NCBI GenBank assembly: GCA_003446655.1
Contig: DMCZ01000039.1
Location: 1-64,000, forward strand
DNA length: 64,000 nucleotides
Direction of reading: 5' to 3'
Source: Thauera sp.
GTDB taxonomy: Bacteria; Pseudomonadota; Gammaproteobacteria; Burkholderiales; Rhodocyclaceae
Positions 8,154 through 17,116 of the stretch are shown piece by piece. The notes beneath the pieces were generated by a model. The model saw only the letters and a list, made by a program, of their open reading frames with translations. It did no database searches and had not been told where the DNA came from. Position 1 is the stretch's first letter. The number at the start of each line of letters is the position of its first letter. The position numbers were made by a program, and so were the translations under genes.

Positions 8154-9398
8154 ATGCATTCTGACCCTTGCCTGTCGCCGCGAACCGCCCACGCCCGCGT
8201 GGCGCAGTCCGGCTCCCGATCGGCTGTTCGATTCGTGCAGCGCTTGCGCTCGCGCCTCCCGTTCATCCGCTTGCGGACGCTGATGATGGGCAGCCTGCTG
8301 GCGACCGCGCTGGTGGCCGGACCGGCTCTGGCGCGGGACCTGATCGTGCGCACCGAGGCGGGCAGCGTCAAGGTGACCGAGGTGGCGAGCGGGCTGCAGA
8401 ACCCATGGTCGCTCGCCTTCCTGCCTGATGGCCGCATGCTGGTGACCGAGCGCCCCGGGCGCCTGCGTCTGGTCGATCGCGACGGCAGCGTGTCGGCGCC
8501 GATCGCCGGCGTGCCCGAGGTGCATGCGCGCGGGCAGGGCGGGCTGCTCGATGTCGCTGTCAGCCCGAATTTCGCTGACGACAGGCTGATCGTGTTCTCT
8601 TATGCCGAACCGACCGCGGGCGGCGCGCGCACCGCGGTGGCGCGCGCGCGGGTGGACCCTGAGGGCCTGCGGCTCGAGGATGTGCGCCGCATCTTCGCCC
8701 AGAACGAGGATCCCTCGGGCAGTCACCACTGGGGTTCGCGCCTGGTGTTCGCGGGCGACGGCACGCTCTTCGTCACCCTGGGCGATCGCTTCCATCCGCG
8801 TGAGCGCGCACAGGCGCTCGACAGCCATCTCGGCAAGGTGGTGCGCATCGCGCTCGACGGCAGCGTGCCCCCGGACAACCCCCTGGTCGGGCGCAGCGAT
8901 GCCCGTCCCGAGATCTGGTCGTGGGGACACCGCAACGTGCAGGGCGCAGCCTTGCACCCGCAGACGGGCGAGCTGTGGACCCACGAGCACGGCCCGCAGG
9001 GCGGCGACGAGATCAACCGCACCCGCGCCGGCCTCAACTACGGCTGGCCCGAGGTCACCTACGGTCGCGAGTACGTCACCGGCCGCAAGATCGGCGAGGG
9101 CGAGACGCGCGCAGGCGTCGAGCCGCCGGTGCTGCAGTTCACGCCGTCGATCGCGCCCTCGGGCATGGCCTTCTACACCGGCGACGTGTTCCCGCAGTGG
9201 AAGGGCAACCTCTTCGTTGGCGCGCTCAAGTTCCAGCTCGTCGCCCGCCTCGTGCTCGACGGCGACCGCGTGGTGCATGAGGAGCGCCTGTTTACCGAAC
9301 TGGGGCGGCGCATCCGCGATGTACGCCAGGGGCCGGACGGCCACCTGTGGCTGCTTGATGAAACCCAGGGCCGCATCCTGCGCCTGGACCCGGCCTGA
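8154..9398 (+). CDS. PQQ-dependent aldose sugar dehydrogenase family protein
   Basis: This 414-residue secreted beta-propeller belongs to the soluble glucose dehydrogenase/Asd (YliI) family, which oxidises aldose sugars in the periplasm with PQQ. The start at 8154 follows GAGGAG by a suitable distance. It gives a long basic N-terminus before the hydrophobic segment MMGSLLATALVAGPALA, so the signal peptide is either long or starts at the internal Met-Met near residue 43. Propeller motifs include GLQNPWSLAFLPDG, the catalytic-His region SGSHHWGSRLVF, WSWGHRNVQG and EHGPQGGDEIN. No PQQ synthesis genes are in the window. Confidence 0.88.
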   Translation: MHSDPCLSPRTAHARVAQSGSRSAVRFVQRLRSRLPFIRLRTLMMGSLLATALVAGPALARDLIVRTEAGSVKVTEVASGLQNPWSLAFLPDGRMLVTERPGRLRLVDRDGSVSAPIAGVPEVHARGQGGLLDVAVSPNFADDRLIVFSYAEPTAGGARTAVARARVDPEGLRLEDVRRIFAQNEDPSGSHHWGSRLVFAGDGTLFVTLGDRFHPRERAQALDSHLGKVVRIALDGSVPPDNPLVGRSDARPEIWSWGHRNVQGAALHPQTGELWTHEHGPQGGDEINRTRAGLNYGWPEVTYGREYVTGRKIGEGETRAGVEPPVLQFTPSIAPSGMAFYTGDVFPQWKGNLFVGALKFQLVARLVLDGDRVVHEERLFTELGRRIRDVRQGPDGHLWLLDETQGRILRLDPA

Positions 9399-9467
9399 GA
9401 CAGGCGCCTCGCGTCTGGATGAGGAGCCGCGCGGACGCGGGCCTGCGGGACCCGGCGTGCGCGGGTG

Positions 9468-11846
9468 TCAGCCGCCCCCCTGCTTGATCGCCAGCACGGC
9501 CTGATTGCGCAGGGTGCGCAGCAGGGCGAGTTCCTGCTCGCTGATACGGATCTCGCCCGCGCGATCCTTGTCGGCGTAGATCATGGCCACCGGCCGGCCC
9601 TTGATCATCAGCGGGAACAGGCAGAAGGTGCGCGAGGGCACCGACTTGCGATACCAGTCCGGCACCCGGCTGGCGATCTTCGGGTCGTCGATGTCCGAGA
9701 TGAGGATGTCGACACCCTTCGCGGTGGCGACGTTGAACACGTTGTCCGGGTGCGCCGACAGACTGAAGCGGACATGCTTCGCGAGCTCGCCCACCTCCGG
9801 GCCGTAGCCGAAGCGGCCGGTCATGCTGTTGCTGCGCCCGTCGCGGATGCACAGCAGCACGCGCTTGAAGCCCATCGCCCGGTACATGGTCTCGAGGATG
9901 ATGCGCAGCACGTCGTTGAGCTTGAAGTCCTCCACCAGCGTGTTGCTGATGTCCTGGATGCCAGAACTGAGCACCGCCTGGGCGTCGGCCGCCTTCTGCC
10001 CGGCCGGCGGCGCCTCGACCGGGGTCGATTGCTCGAGCAGCGCCGAGGTCGGCACCTCGAGCGGCGCCGTCTCCACGGTGGTGGGCGCGGGCGCGCCGGC
10101 GATGAACTGGCTCAGGTGGCGGCCGATCCGCGTCTGCGCGAGGTTGACCTTGATGATGCGGGCGAAGTCGCCGATCTCGTCGATGGCCGCCTGCATCAGC
10201 TCACGCGCGCCCTTGACGTCGACCGGCACGGCGTCGGTGAAGCGCGCGGCGATCGCCTGCATCGCGCGTTCGCGCTCGGCCGGCGCCAGCAGGGCCACGG
10301 CGTCGCAGTACTCGTTGGCGCAGGCGGCCAGCGCGCGCAGGCGCTCCTCGGCGTTGACCGGACGTCGCGCCGGGCCGTCGGGCAGACGGCGCATGCTTTG
10401 CTGGATCACGTCGGGGAAGCCCCAGTGGCGCGCCAGCGCCATGCCGAGCTCCTCGAAGCCGGTACCGATCACACGCTGCGCGGCGATCTCTTCGCTGCAG
10501 CCCAGCTGCTGGGCGACGCGGCGAATGTCCTCGCTTTCTTCCGGAAAGTAGAACTGGCACAACAGCCGACCGAGGTTGTGGAACACCGCGCAGATGTAGC
10601 TCTGCTCGGTGTCGCGCAGGCGCATGCGGACGGCGATGTCGCGCGCGAACAGGCCGGCCAGGCAGGCGCGCAGGAACTCTTCCTTGAGGTGGCTGGCGTT
10701 GCTCTTGTTCTGCAGGTGCTCGAATAGCAGCACCGTGATCGCGATGTTGCGCACCGCGTCGAAGCCGAGCACCACCACGGCGCGCGAGATCGTGCTGATC
10801 TGGCCGCCGCCGGCCGGGCGGAAGCGTGCCGAATTGACCACCCGCAGCAGCTTGTTGGTGAGCGAGAAGTCGCGCAGGATCAGCGCCGACAGCGTGCCTA
10901 CATTCTCGGATTCGCTCGACGCGATGCGGTTGATCGCCACCACCGATTCGGACAGCGCCGGAAAGTCGCCGCGGTGCTTCATGCGCCGCAGCAGGAAATC
11001 GATCGCACCCGGCTGCGCGCCCTCGGTGTCGCCGCCTGCCTCCTCGACCGGCTTGAGCCAGGCCTCGAGCGCGAGGCGGAACTCATCGGCATTGGCAAAC
11101 CGCGCATCGGGGTCGAGCGCCGCCGCGCGCAGGGCGATGGCGGCGAGCGCCTCGTCCACCGGCGGGCAGCCAGCGGGCAGGGCAACCGCCGTGCTGCGGG
11201 TGAGCTGGAGAATCCGGTGGATGTCAGGATCGACATGCAGGGGGCGGCCGCAGAGCAGCTCGATCAGCATCACGCCCGCTGCATAGACGTCGTTGCGCGC
11301 GCTCACATCCCGGCGGTCGATGTATTCGGGGGCCATGTAGCCCGGCGTTCCCGACATGCCTTCGCGCGCCCCCGCGTCGTCGACGCGACGGGCAATCCCG
11401 AAGTCCATCACCCGCGGCCGGCCACCCTTTTCGATCAGCACGTTGCTCGGCTTGAGGTCGCGGTGGATGACGCCCTGGGCGTGGGCCTCGGCGAGCGCGG
11501 TGAGTACGCCCAGCATCAGCGTCACCGCCTCCGCGGCGGGTAGCGCACCGCGTCGGCGCATCAGCGCGGCCAGGGTTTCGCCCTCGACGTACTCGAATAC
11601 CAGGTACGGGGCGCCCGCTTCCTCGCCGGCTTCGAACACCGGCACGATGCCGGCATGACGAAGGCGACTCACCGAGCGTGCCTCGGCGAGCAGCGAGGCG
11701 CTATCGCCGCGCTCGGCGGCGCTCAGGTGCAGGGCCTTGAGCGCGACCTCGCGCTCTAGCTGCGGATCCCACGCCAGATGCACCACGCTCTGTGCGCCGC
11801 GTCCCAGCTCACGCCTGATCTCGAATCGCCCGATCCTGCTTGTCAT
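9468..11846 (-). CDS. Ser/Thr protein kinase-HDOD-GAF fusion protein
   Basis: This 792-residue signalling protein has three modules. Residues 5-265 are a eukaryotic-like Ser/Thr kinase with a Gly-rich loop (GRGAQSVV), Lys37, HRDLKPSN (Asp130), DFG (Asp148) and an APE-type motif (MAPEY). Residues about 285-500 are an HDOD domain (FSLTNKLLRVVNSARF; SYICAVFHNLGRLL), a catalytically inactive HD-fold often found in bacterial signalling. Residues about 625-790 are a GAF domain (DVLRIILETMYRAMGFKRVLL). There are no membrane helices, so it is cytoplasmic. AAGGTGG is well placed before the ATG. It is divergent from dgkA with a 91-bp spacer. Substrates are unknown. Confidence 0.9.
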   Translation of the reverse strand: MTSRIGRFEIRRELGRGAQSVVHLAWDPQLEREVALKALHLSAAERGDSASLLAEARSVSRLRHAGIVPVFEAGEEAGAPYLVFEYVEGETLAALMRRRGALPAAEAVTLMLGVLTALAEAHAQGVIHRDLKPSNVLIEKGGRPRVMDFGIARRVDDAGAREGMSGTPGYMAPEYIDRRDVSARNDVYAAGVMLIELLCGRPLHVDPDIHRILQLTRSTAVALPAGCPPVDEALAAIALRAAALDPDARFANADEFRLALEAWLKPVEEAGGDTEGAQPGAIDFLLRRMKHRGDFPALSESVVAINRIASSESENVGTLSALILRDFSLTNKLLRVVNSARFRPAGGGQISTISRAVVVLGFDAVRNIAITVLLFEHLQNKSNASHLKEEFLRACLAGLFARDIAVRMRLRDTEQSYICAVFHNLGRLLCQFYFPEESEDIRRVAQQLGCSEEIAAQRVIGTGFEELGMALARHWGFPDVIQQSMRRLPDGPARRPVNAEERLRALAACANEYCDAVALLAPAERERAMQAIAARFTDAVPVDVKGARELMQAAIDEIGDFARIIKVNLAQTRIGRHLSQFIAGAPAPTTVETAPLEVPTSALLEQSTPVEAPPAGQKAADAQAVLSSGIQDISNTLVEDFKLNDVLRIILETMYRAMGFKRVLLCIRDGRSNSMTGRFGYGPEVGELAKHVRFSLSAHPDNVFNVATAKGVDILISDIDDPKIASRVPDWYRKSVPSRTFCLFPLMIKGRPVAMIYADKDRAGEIRISEQELALLRTLRNQAVLAIKQGGG

Positions 11847-11937
11847 CTGCCACCTTGTATCCGCTCGTACGCCCGCCCAGGCGGTCGAGCGCTGTGTCAT
11901 CATCGCGCACCCTTCTTTCAAGGATGAAATCGCTCGG

Positions 11938-12306
11938 ATGGAAAGCCCCTTCAAAGGCAAGACTGGTCTGCGCCGGATCTGGAACGCCTTTCACTACTCC
12001 CTGGACGGGCTGAGCGCAGCCTATCGTCATGAAGATGCCTTCCGCCAGGAAATATGGCTCAGCCTGGTCGCGATTCCGCTCGCCCTGTGGTTGGGCGACT
12101 CGGCGCTGGAGCGTGCGTTGATGATCGGCAGCATCCTGCTCGTGCTGATCGTCGAGCTGCTGAACTCCGCGATCGAGGCGACGGTCGACCGTGTGTCGCT
12201 CGAACGCCACCAGCTGGCCAAGCGCGCAAAGGACATCGGCAGCGCTGCCGTGCTCTTCGCACTGATCAACGCTGCCGTGGTGTGGGGCTTGGTGCTGCTC
12301 GGCTGA
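11938..12306 (+). CDS. dgkA: Diacylglycerol kinase DgkA
   Basis: This 122-residue integral membrane diacylglycerol kinase is of the small bacterial type and phosphorylates diacylglycerol to phosphatidic acid in membrane lipid turnover. Family motifs are visible: FRQEIWL near the first helix, and the signature ELLNSAIEATVDR with the catalytic Glu, followed by KDIGSAAVL. Three membrane helices fit the fold. The first Met in the conserved region (11938) is taken as start; AAGGAT lies slightly far upstream. The gene is convergent with the MepK-like gene, with stops 23 bp apart. Confidence 0.93.
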   Translation: MESPFKGKTGLRRIWNAFHYSLDGLSAAYRHEDAFRQEIWLSLVAIPLALWLGDSALERALMIGSILLVLIVELLNSAIEATVDRVSLERHQLAKRAKDIGSAAVLFALINAAVVWGLVLLG

Positions 12307-12328
12307 ACGAAGGAGGGCGCGGCCTGCT

Positions 12329-12895
12329 TCAGGCCGACTTAGGACCCCAGCTCCGGACCGGACCGGTGTCGATGTGCAGGAAGTCCGACTCGGGGTAGAA
12401 GCCCACGCCACCTGCGCCCAGCGCGAGCGCGGCATCACGCAGTCGCGCGGTGTCCACGCCGACCAGGCGCACGTCGATGGCCTTGCCATCCATGTGCAGG
12501 CTGCGCTTGGCGACGCCACCGCCGCCCGTTCTGCGCAGCATCGAGTTGGTGACCGGCGAACGATAGCCGGAGATGATCTCGAAGGTCTCGCCGCCGCAGG
12601 TCAGACGCAAGGCGTGAAGGATGTCGTATAGCCGGGGATCCATGCGTGTAGACTCCCCGGTACGGAAGTCGCGCAGGAGCCAGTTCATGCGCTGCAGTGC
12701 GGGTTCGACGTAGCCCTGGCGATTGCGGAATGTGACGTGCAGGCGTTCGTCCGTATGGGTATGGCGAAAGCCGAGATGGCGATCGTGCTGTGCGGCATGG
12801 AGGGAACCGGCAGATAGACCCAGCGGCAAGGCCGTGAGGCCTTTCAGGAACAGGCGACGTTCGGGGACGGCGTGATTGCGGAAGAATCTGGACAT
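12329..12895 (-). CDS. MepK-like (YcbK/DUF882) peptidoglycan endopeptidase
   Basis: This 188-residue exported protein is of the DUF882/peptidase M15 type, related to E. coli MepK, which cleaves 3-3 (mDap-mDap) peptidoglycan crosslinks. The N-terminus has a twin-arginine-like signal (ERRLFLKGLTALPLGLSAG). The metal-binding pattern is kept: His134 and Asp141 in SLHMDGKAIDV, and His174 in SDFLHIDTG. AGGGA lies 8 bases before the ATG. Its start codon overlaps that of the divergent L,D-transpeptidase gene. In E. coli ldtD and mepK are also neighbours, which supports a shared role in making and opening 3-3 crosslinks. Confidence 0.85.
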   Translation of the reverse strand: MSRFFRNHAVPERRLFLKGLTALPLGLSAGSLHAAQHDRHLGFRHTHTDERLHVTFRNRQGYVEPALQRMNWLLRDFRTGESTRMDPRLYDILHALRLTCGGETFEIISGYRSPVTNSMLRRTGGGGVAKRSLHMDGKAIDVRLVGVDTARLRDAALALGAGGVGFYPESDFLHIDTGPVRSWGPKSA

Positions 12896-14603
12896 GAATA
12901 AATCCCTGTCTGAACAACAACTTAACATTGACATTTTACGCCAAGCACCGGACGTCCTGCGCAAAAGTTTTGTAACGGTCGCGGTCTCGGCAGCCGTCTT
13001 GTGTGCGCCTGTTGCCGCGCTTGCGGTGGCGGCGGAGGGCGGGCTGGGCGACATGGGTGCCGTCGGAGCAAACGCGGACGATGCCCTCCGGTTCCACATC
13101 GAGCAGCGCTTGCGCGAGCGCGCGGCGCAGGCCGACGAGACCACTTCGCTGTTCTACCTCGGCCGCGCTTACCGCCCCGCCTGGGACGACCCTGCGCGCG
13201 TCGAGGCGATGCTCGCCGCTATCGAATCCGTCCGGGTTCACGGCCTGGATCCGGCCGACTTTAATCCTGAGCGTCTGCGCCGCGCGGCCGCTGGCGCCAC
13301 GGGCGTGGAGGCACTGGCCGAGCGCGACCTGCTGCTGACGGACACGCTGGTCGAGCTGCTGTTCCAGCTTCGCTACGGCAAGGTCGATCCACGCAGCCTT
13401 TACCGCGAATGGAACTTCACCCCGCCGCCAAATCCGTATGAGCGCGCGGGCGAGCTGGCGGCGGTGATGCAGGCTGGCGACCTGCGTGCGGCGATCGAGG
13501 CGCAAGCGCCCGATCTGCCGCTCTATCGCGCCCTGTTGCGCGGTCTGGCTCACTACCAGGCGCTCGCCATGCTGGGCGACTGGCCGAAGGTGGCGGGCGG
13601 TCCGACGCTTCGACCGGGGGCGCGCAGTGCGCGCGTCCCGGCGCTTCGCGAGCGGCTGCTGGTCGAACCCGAATCGGGTCTCGACGAAGCCACCCGCGCC
13701 TCCACCCATTACGATCCGGCGCTGGTCGAGGCGGTCAAGGGCTTCCAGGTGCGGCATGGCCTGGAGGCGGACGGCATCATCGGCGCGCAGACCTTGCTTG
13801 CCTTGAACACCAGCCCCGCGCAGCGGGTTGCGCAGATCCGCGCCAACCTCGAACGCCTGCGCTGGGTGGCCGCCGACCTGCGCGGCGACCGCCTTCTCGT
13901 CGACATCGTCGGCTACCACGCCGACCTGGTCCTCGACGGGCAGCCGGTGTGGGCGTCCAAGGTCATCGTCGGCAAGCCAGCGCGCAAGACGCCCTCTTTG
14001 CGCGACAGCGTGGTCAACCTCGTTTTCAACCCGAAGTGGGTCGTGCCGCCCACCATCCTGCGCGAGGACGTCATACCGCGTGCGGCGCGCAACCCGGGCT
14101 ACCTTGCCAGCCAGCGTCTGCGCGTCGTCGACCGCAGCGGGCAGAGCGTCGATCCATCGACGATCGACTGGGCTGGGGCGCGACAGAGCGGTTTTCCGTA
14201 CATGATCGTGCAGCAGTCGGGGGCGGACGGGTCGCTCGGGCGCATCAAGTTCTCGTTGTCGAACCCGTATGCGATCTACCTGCATGACACCAACGCGCGT
14301 TCGTTGTTCGGGCGCGCCGAGCGCGCGCTGAGTTCGGGCTGCGTGCGGGTGGAAAAGCCCTACGAGCTTGCGCGCCTGCTGCTCGACGACCCGGTGGCCT
14401 GGAGCGCCGAGGCGCTCCAGGCGGCGCTCGACAGTGGCCGCACACGCACCATTCCGGTGGGGCGCGAGGTCACCGTGCTGCTGCACTACAGCACCGCGGC
14501 GCTGGACGAGCAGGGTCGGCTGCAGCTTCGCAACGACCTCTACGGCCGCGACGAACCGATCCTGCGGGCGTTGGCGACGCAGCGCAGCGCGCTGCCGCGT
14601 TGA
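12894..14603 (+). CDS. L,D-transpeptidase of the LdtD/YcbB type
   Basis: This 569-residue periplasmic L,D-transpeptidase is related to LdtD (YcbB) and forms 3-3 crosslinks in peptidoglycan. Order of parts: a signal peptide around residues 20-45 (SFVTVAVSAAVLCAPVAALA), a scaffold domain (about 60-260), a peptidoglycan-binding domain (VKGFQVRHGLEADGIIGAQTL, about 280-305) and a YkuD catalytic domain (about 330-520). The catalytic domain has IYLHDTNARSLF and the Cys motif SSGCVRVEKP. The ATG at 12894 overlaps the divergent start (shared CATG), with GGAAGAA upstream. A later non-ATG start is possible because the signal peptide begins about 25 residues in. Confidence 0.9.
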   Translation: MNKSLSEQQLNIDILRQAPDVLRKSFVTVAVSAAVLCAPVAALAVAAEGGLGDMGAVGANADDALRFHIEQRLRERAAQADETTSLFYLGRAYRPAWDDPARVEAMLAAIESVRVHGLDPADFNPERLRRAAAGATGVEALAERDLLLTDTLVELLFQLRYGKVDPRSLYREWNFTPPPNPYERAGELAAVMQAGDLRAAIEAQAPDLPLYRALLRGLAHYQALAMLGDWPKVAGGPTLRPGARSARVPALRERLLVEPESGLDEATRASTHYDPALVEAVKGFQVRHGLEADGIIGAQTLLALNTSPAQRVAQIRANLERLRWVAADLRGDRLLVDIVGYHADLVLDGQPVWASKVIVGKPARKTPSLRDSVVNLVFNPKWVVPPTILREDVIPRAARNPGYLASQRLRVVDRSGQSVDPSTIDWAGARQSGFPYMIVQQSGADGSLGRIKFSLSNPYAIYLHDTNARSLFGRAERALSSGCVRVEKPYELARLLLDDPVAWSAEALQAALDSGRTRTIPVGREVTVLLHYSTAALDEQGRLQLRNDLYGRDEPILRALATQRSALPR

Positions 14604-14670
14604 GCGCCGCAGCGGGCGGCCTCTGCATGCGTAACCTGCCGGCAATGCGCGCTTAACGCCGCTGTCTTTT

Positions 14671-14691
14671 GCGCCGCCTAAGCTGCGGCGC
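14671..14691 (+). repeat. Inverted repeat immediately before glycosyltransferase start
   Basis: GCGCCGC at 14671-14677 pairs with GCGGCGC at 14685-14691 across a 7-base loop. The hairpin ends one base before the ATG at 14693, where no Shine-Dalgarno is seen. No T-run follows, so it is not a standard terminator. Confidence 0.55.
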
Positions 14692-14692
14692 C

Positions 14693-15925
14693 ATGAGAAC
14701 GCTCGACTACAGGACCGAAGAGCTCTGCCAGGTCCCGCGCCTGCGCATCGCGCTGGTGACCGAGACCTGGCCGCCGGAAGTCAATGGCGTCGCGATGACG
14801 CTCAAGCGCATGGTCGATGGCCTCATCGTTCGCGGCCACTGGGTGCAGCTGATCCGTCCGCGGCAGACGCCGACGGACACCGCGCAGCGCTCGGACAAGC
14901 TCGAGGAGGTGCTGTCGCGCGGTCTCAGGCTGCCGCGCTACGACGGCCTCAAGCTCGGGCTCCCCGCGCGTTCCAGGCTGATCCGGGAATGGTCGCGCCA
15001 GCGGCCCGATCTGGTGCATGTCGCCACCGAGGGGCCGCTGGGCTGGACCGCGGTGACCGCCGCCAACAAGCTGCGCATTCCGGTCACCTCCGACTTCCAC
15101 ACCAACTTCGATCACTACAGCAGCCACTACGGCATCGGCTGGCTCCGGCAGCCTGTCGCCGCTTACCTGCGTCGCTTCCACAACCGCACCGCTGCGACCT
15201 ACGTGCCGACCGCGGAGCTTGCCGCGAGTCTTGGCGCCCAGGGTTACCAGCGTGTCGAGGTGATCTCGCGCGGGGTCGACACCGCCCTGTATTCGCCTGC
15301 CCGCCGCAGCGCCGAGTTGCGCCGGCAGTGGGGAGTGGGGCCGGAGGGGCTCGCGGTGGTCAGCGTCGGCCGGCTGGCGCCGGAGAAGAACCTCGGCCTC
15401 ACGCTGCGCGCCTTCGCCGCCATCCGTCACCAGCGACCGGATGCGCGCATGGTCGTCGTCGGCGATGGCCCGATGCGCGAAGCCATCGCCCGCGCACATC
15501 CCGAGGTCGTGCTGGCGGGCATGCGCCATGGGGAGGATCTCGCGGCGCACTACGCATCCGCCGATCTGTTCCTGTTCCCCAGCCTGACCGAGACCTTCGG
15601 CAACGTCACCCTCGAGGCCATGGCCAGCGGCGTATGCCCGGTAGCCTACGACTACGCTGCCGCGGCGGAGGTGATCCGCGATCTGAGCAATGGCGCCGCG
15701 GTGCGCTGCGGTGACGAAGAGGGCTTCATCGCGCGCGCGGTTCAGCTCGGCCTGGCCGACGGCTTGCGTGTCGAGCTCGCCCACGAGGCGCGCCGTACCG
15801 CCGAGAAGATCGACTGGGAGCGCGTCAATGACAGCTTTGCCAATGCGCTGATCGGCGCCTGGCGCGCCGCAGCGGATGCGCCGGCAGCCACGACGCGGCT
15901 GCGTACCCGGGAGGCCGAAAGCTGA
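14693..15925 (+). CDS. Glycosyltransferase family 4, MgtA-like
   Basis: This 410-residue GT-B fold retaining glycosyltransferase (GT4) resembles mannosyltransferases annotated MgtA/PimB-like. N-terminal domain: ALVTETWPPEVNGVAMTLKRM, the classical Gly-containing acceptor loop. C-terminal donor domain: VVSVGRLAPEKNLGLTLRAF, VVVGDGPMREAI and the E-x7-E motif in TETFGNVTLEAMASG. It is cytoplasmic or membrane-peripheral and probably transfers a sugar from a nucleotide-sugar to a lipid or glycan. The stop overlaps the next gene by one base (TGATG), indicating translational coupling with the LpxH-like phosphoesterase; a role in envelope glycolipid synthesis is inferred. Confidence 0.85.
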   Translation: MRTLDYRTEELCQVPRLRIALVTETWPPEVNGVAMTLKRMVDGLIVRGHWVQLIRPRQTPTDTAQRSDKLEEVLSRGLRLPRYDGLKLGLPARSRLIREWSRQRPDLVHVATEGPLGWTAVTAANKLRIPVTSDFHTNFDHYSSHYGIGWLRQPVAAYLRRFHNRTAATYVPTAELAASLGAQGYQRVEVISRGVDTALYSPARRSAELRRQWGVGPEGLAVVSVGRLAPEKNLGLTLRAFAAIRHQRPDARMVVVGDGPMREAIARAHPEVVLAGMRHGEDLAAHYASADLFLFPSLTETFGNVTLEAMASGVCPVAYDYAAAAEVIRDLSNGAAVRCGDEEGFIARAVQLGLADGLRVELAHEARRTAEKIDWERVNDSFANALIGAWRAAADAPAATTRLRTREAES

Positions 15926-16803
15926 TGCCCGCTGTCCGCACGATCTTCATCTCCGACGTCCATCTTGGCACGCGCGCCTGCCAGGCCGAGAGCCTGCTTG
16001 CCTTCCTGCGCGAGCACGAGTCCGAGTACCTCTACCTGCTTGGCGACATCATCGACTTCTGGGCGATGAACCGCTCCGTGCAGTGGGCGGGTTCGCACAA
16101 CACCGTCGTGCAGAAGGTGCTGCGGCGCGCCCGCCACGGATGCAAGGTCTTCTTCATCCCCGGCAACCACGACGAGGCCCTGCGCGAGTACGCGGGCGTC
16201 GCATTCGGCGACATCCGTGTCGAATCGGAATGGATCCACGAGACCCTGGACGGCCGCCGTTACTGGCTGGTGCATGGCGACGAGTACGACCAGGTCACCC
16301 GCCACCATCGCTGGGTGGCCGTGCTCGGCGACGTAGGCTACAACACCCTGGTCCGCATCAACCTGGTGCTGTCGCGGGTGCGGCGCATGCTTCGCCGTCC
16401 GGGCTACTGGTCGCTGGCGGGCTACGCCAAACAGAAGGTGAAGAAGGCGGTCAGCTTCATCTTCGACTTCGAGGACGCGGTCGCCCACGCGGCCGCGCAG
16501 CGCGGCGTCGATGGCGTGGTCTGCGGCCACATCCACTCGGCAGCCGACCGTCGCATCGGCGGTGTCCGCTATCTCAATTGCGGCGACTGGGTCGATACCT
16601 GCAGTGCCGTCGTCGAGCACTTCGATGGCCGCATCGAGGTGGTGCACTGGGGCGTGAACGGCACCGCAGTCCGCCAGCCCCTGCCGGCGCTGGCAGCGCC
16701 GGAGGAGCTGCCGCGGCCGCAGTTCGAGCGTGTGCGCGGACCCCGGGCGCGGGCGCCGCAGGCGATGGAGGAAGAGCGGATCTATCTCACCCCGGACATC
16801 TGA
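15925..16803 (+). CDS. LpxH-like metallophosphoesterase (UDP-2,3-diacylglucosamine diphosphatase family)
   Basis: This 292-residue calcineurin-like phosphoesterase resembles UDP-2,3-diacylglucosamine diphosphatases of lipid A synthesis. All metal-binding blocks are present: SDVHLGT, LLGDIIDFW, IPGNHDE, HGDEYD and CGHIHSA. It is longer than E. coli LpxH (240 residues), with extra helical sequence in the middle (residues about 135-180) and a Pro/Arg-rich tail, as in the LpxH-like group commonly found beside GT4 genes. It may therefore act on a related lipid rather than being the essential LpxH. It is translationally coupled to the upstream glycosyltransferase. Confidence 0.85.
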   Translation: MPAVRTIFISDVHLGTRACQAESLLAFLREHESEYLYLLGDIIDFWAMNRSVQWAGSHNTVVQKVLRRARHGCKVFFIPGNHDEALREYAGVAFGDIRVESEWIHETLDGRRYWLVHGDEYDQVTRHHRWVAVLGDVGYNTLVRINLVLSRVRRMLRRPGYWSLAGYAKQKVKKAVSFIFDFEDAVAHAAAQRGVDGVVCGHIHSAADRRIGGVRYLNCGDWVDTCSAVVEHFDGRIEVVHWGVNGTAVRQPLPALAAPEELPRPQFERVRGPRARAPQAMEEERIYLTPDI

Positions 16804-16861
16804 ACCGCGCGCGCAGCGGCGGCGCGCGCCCGCGAACCCGGGCCCTGCGTCCGTGGCGATT

Positions 16862-17098
16862 TCAGCGCGGGCCGTCGGGGCGGTGCGCAGTGTCCGCTGA
16901 CTCGTCGCGGATCAGGTCGTACGCGATGAACATGCCGAGCAGCGCATTACCCAGCGCAAACACCGCGACGATCGCGCTCGCCAAGGGCACCAGCGGATAG
17001 GTGCGCAACACCCAGGCGAAGATCGCGGACAACAGGTTGAGCAGGATCATCAGCCAGAATCGGCGGTCATTCGGGCGGAACAGGCGGGTGAGTTTCAT
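16862..17098 (-). CDS. Small two-helix membrane protein, function unknown
   Basis: This 78-residue protein has a basic N-terminus (MKLTRLFRPNDRR) and two hydrophobic segments (about residues 14-32 and 36-60), ending in a charged hydrophilic tail. It would sit in the inner membrane. I do not recognise the family. It lies 18 bp downstream of the MFS transporter gene in the same direction and is probably co-transcribed, so it might be an accessory to it, but nothing in the sequence shows that. Confidence 0.6.
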   Translation of the reverse strand: MKLTRLFRPNDRRFWLMILLNLLSAIFAWVLRTYPLVPLASAIVAVFALGNALLGMFIAYDLIRDESADTAHRPDGPR

Positions 17099-17116
17099 CG
17101 TGCGGATCGCGTCGAG

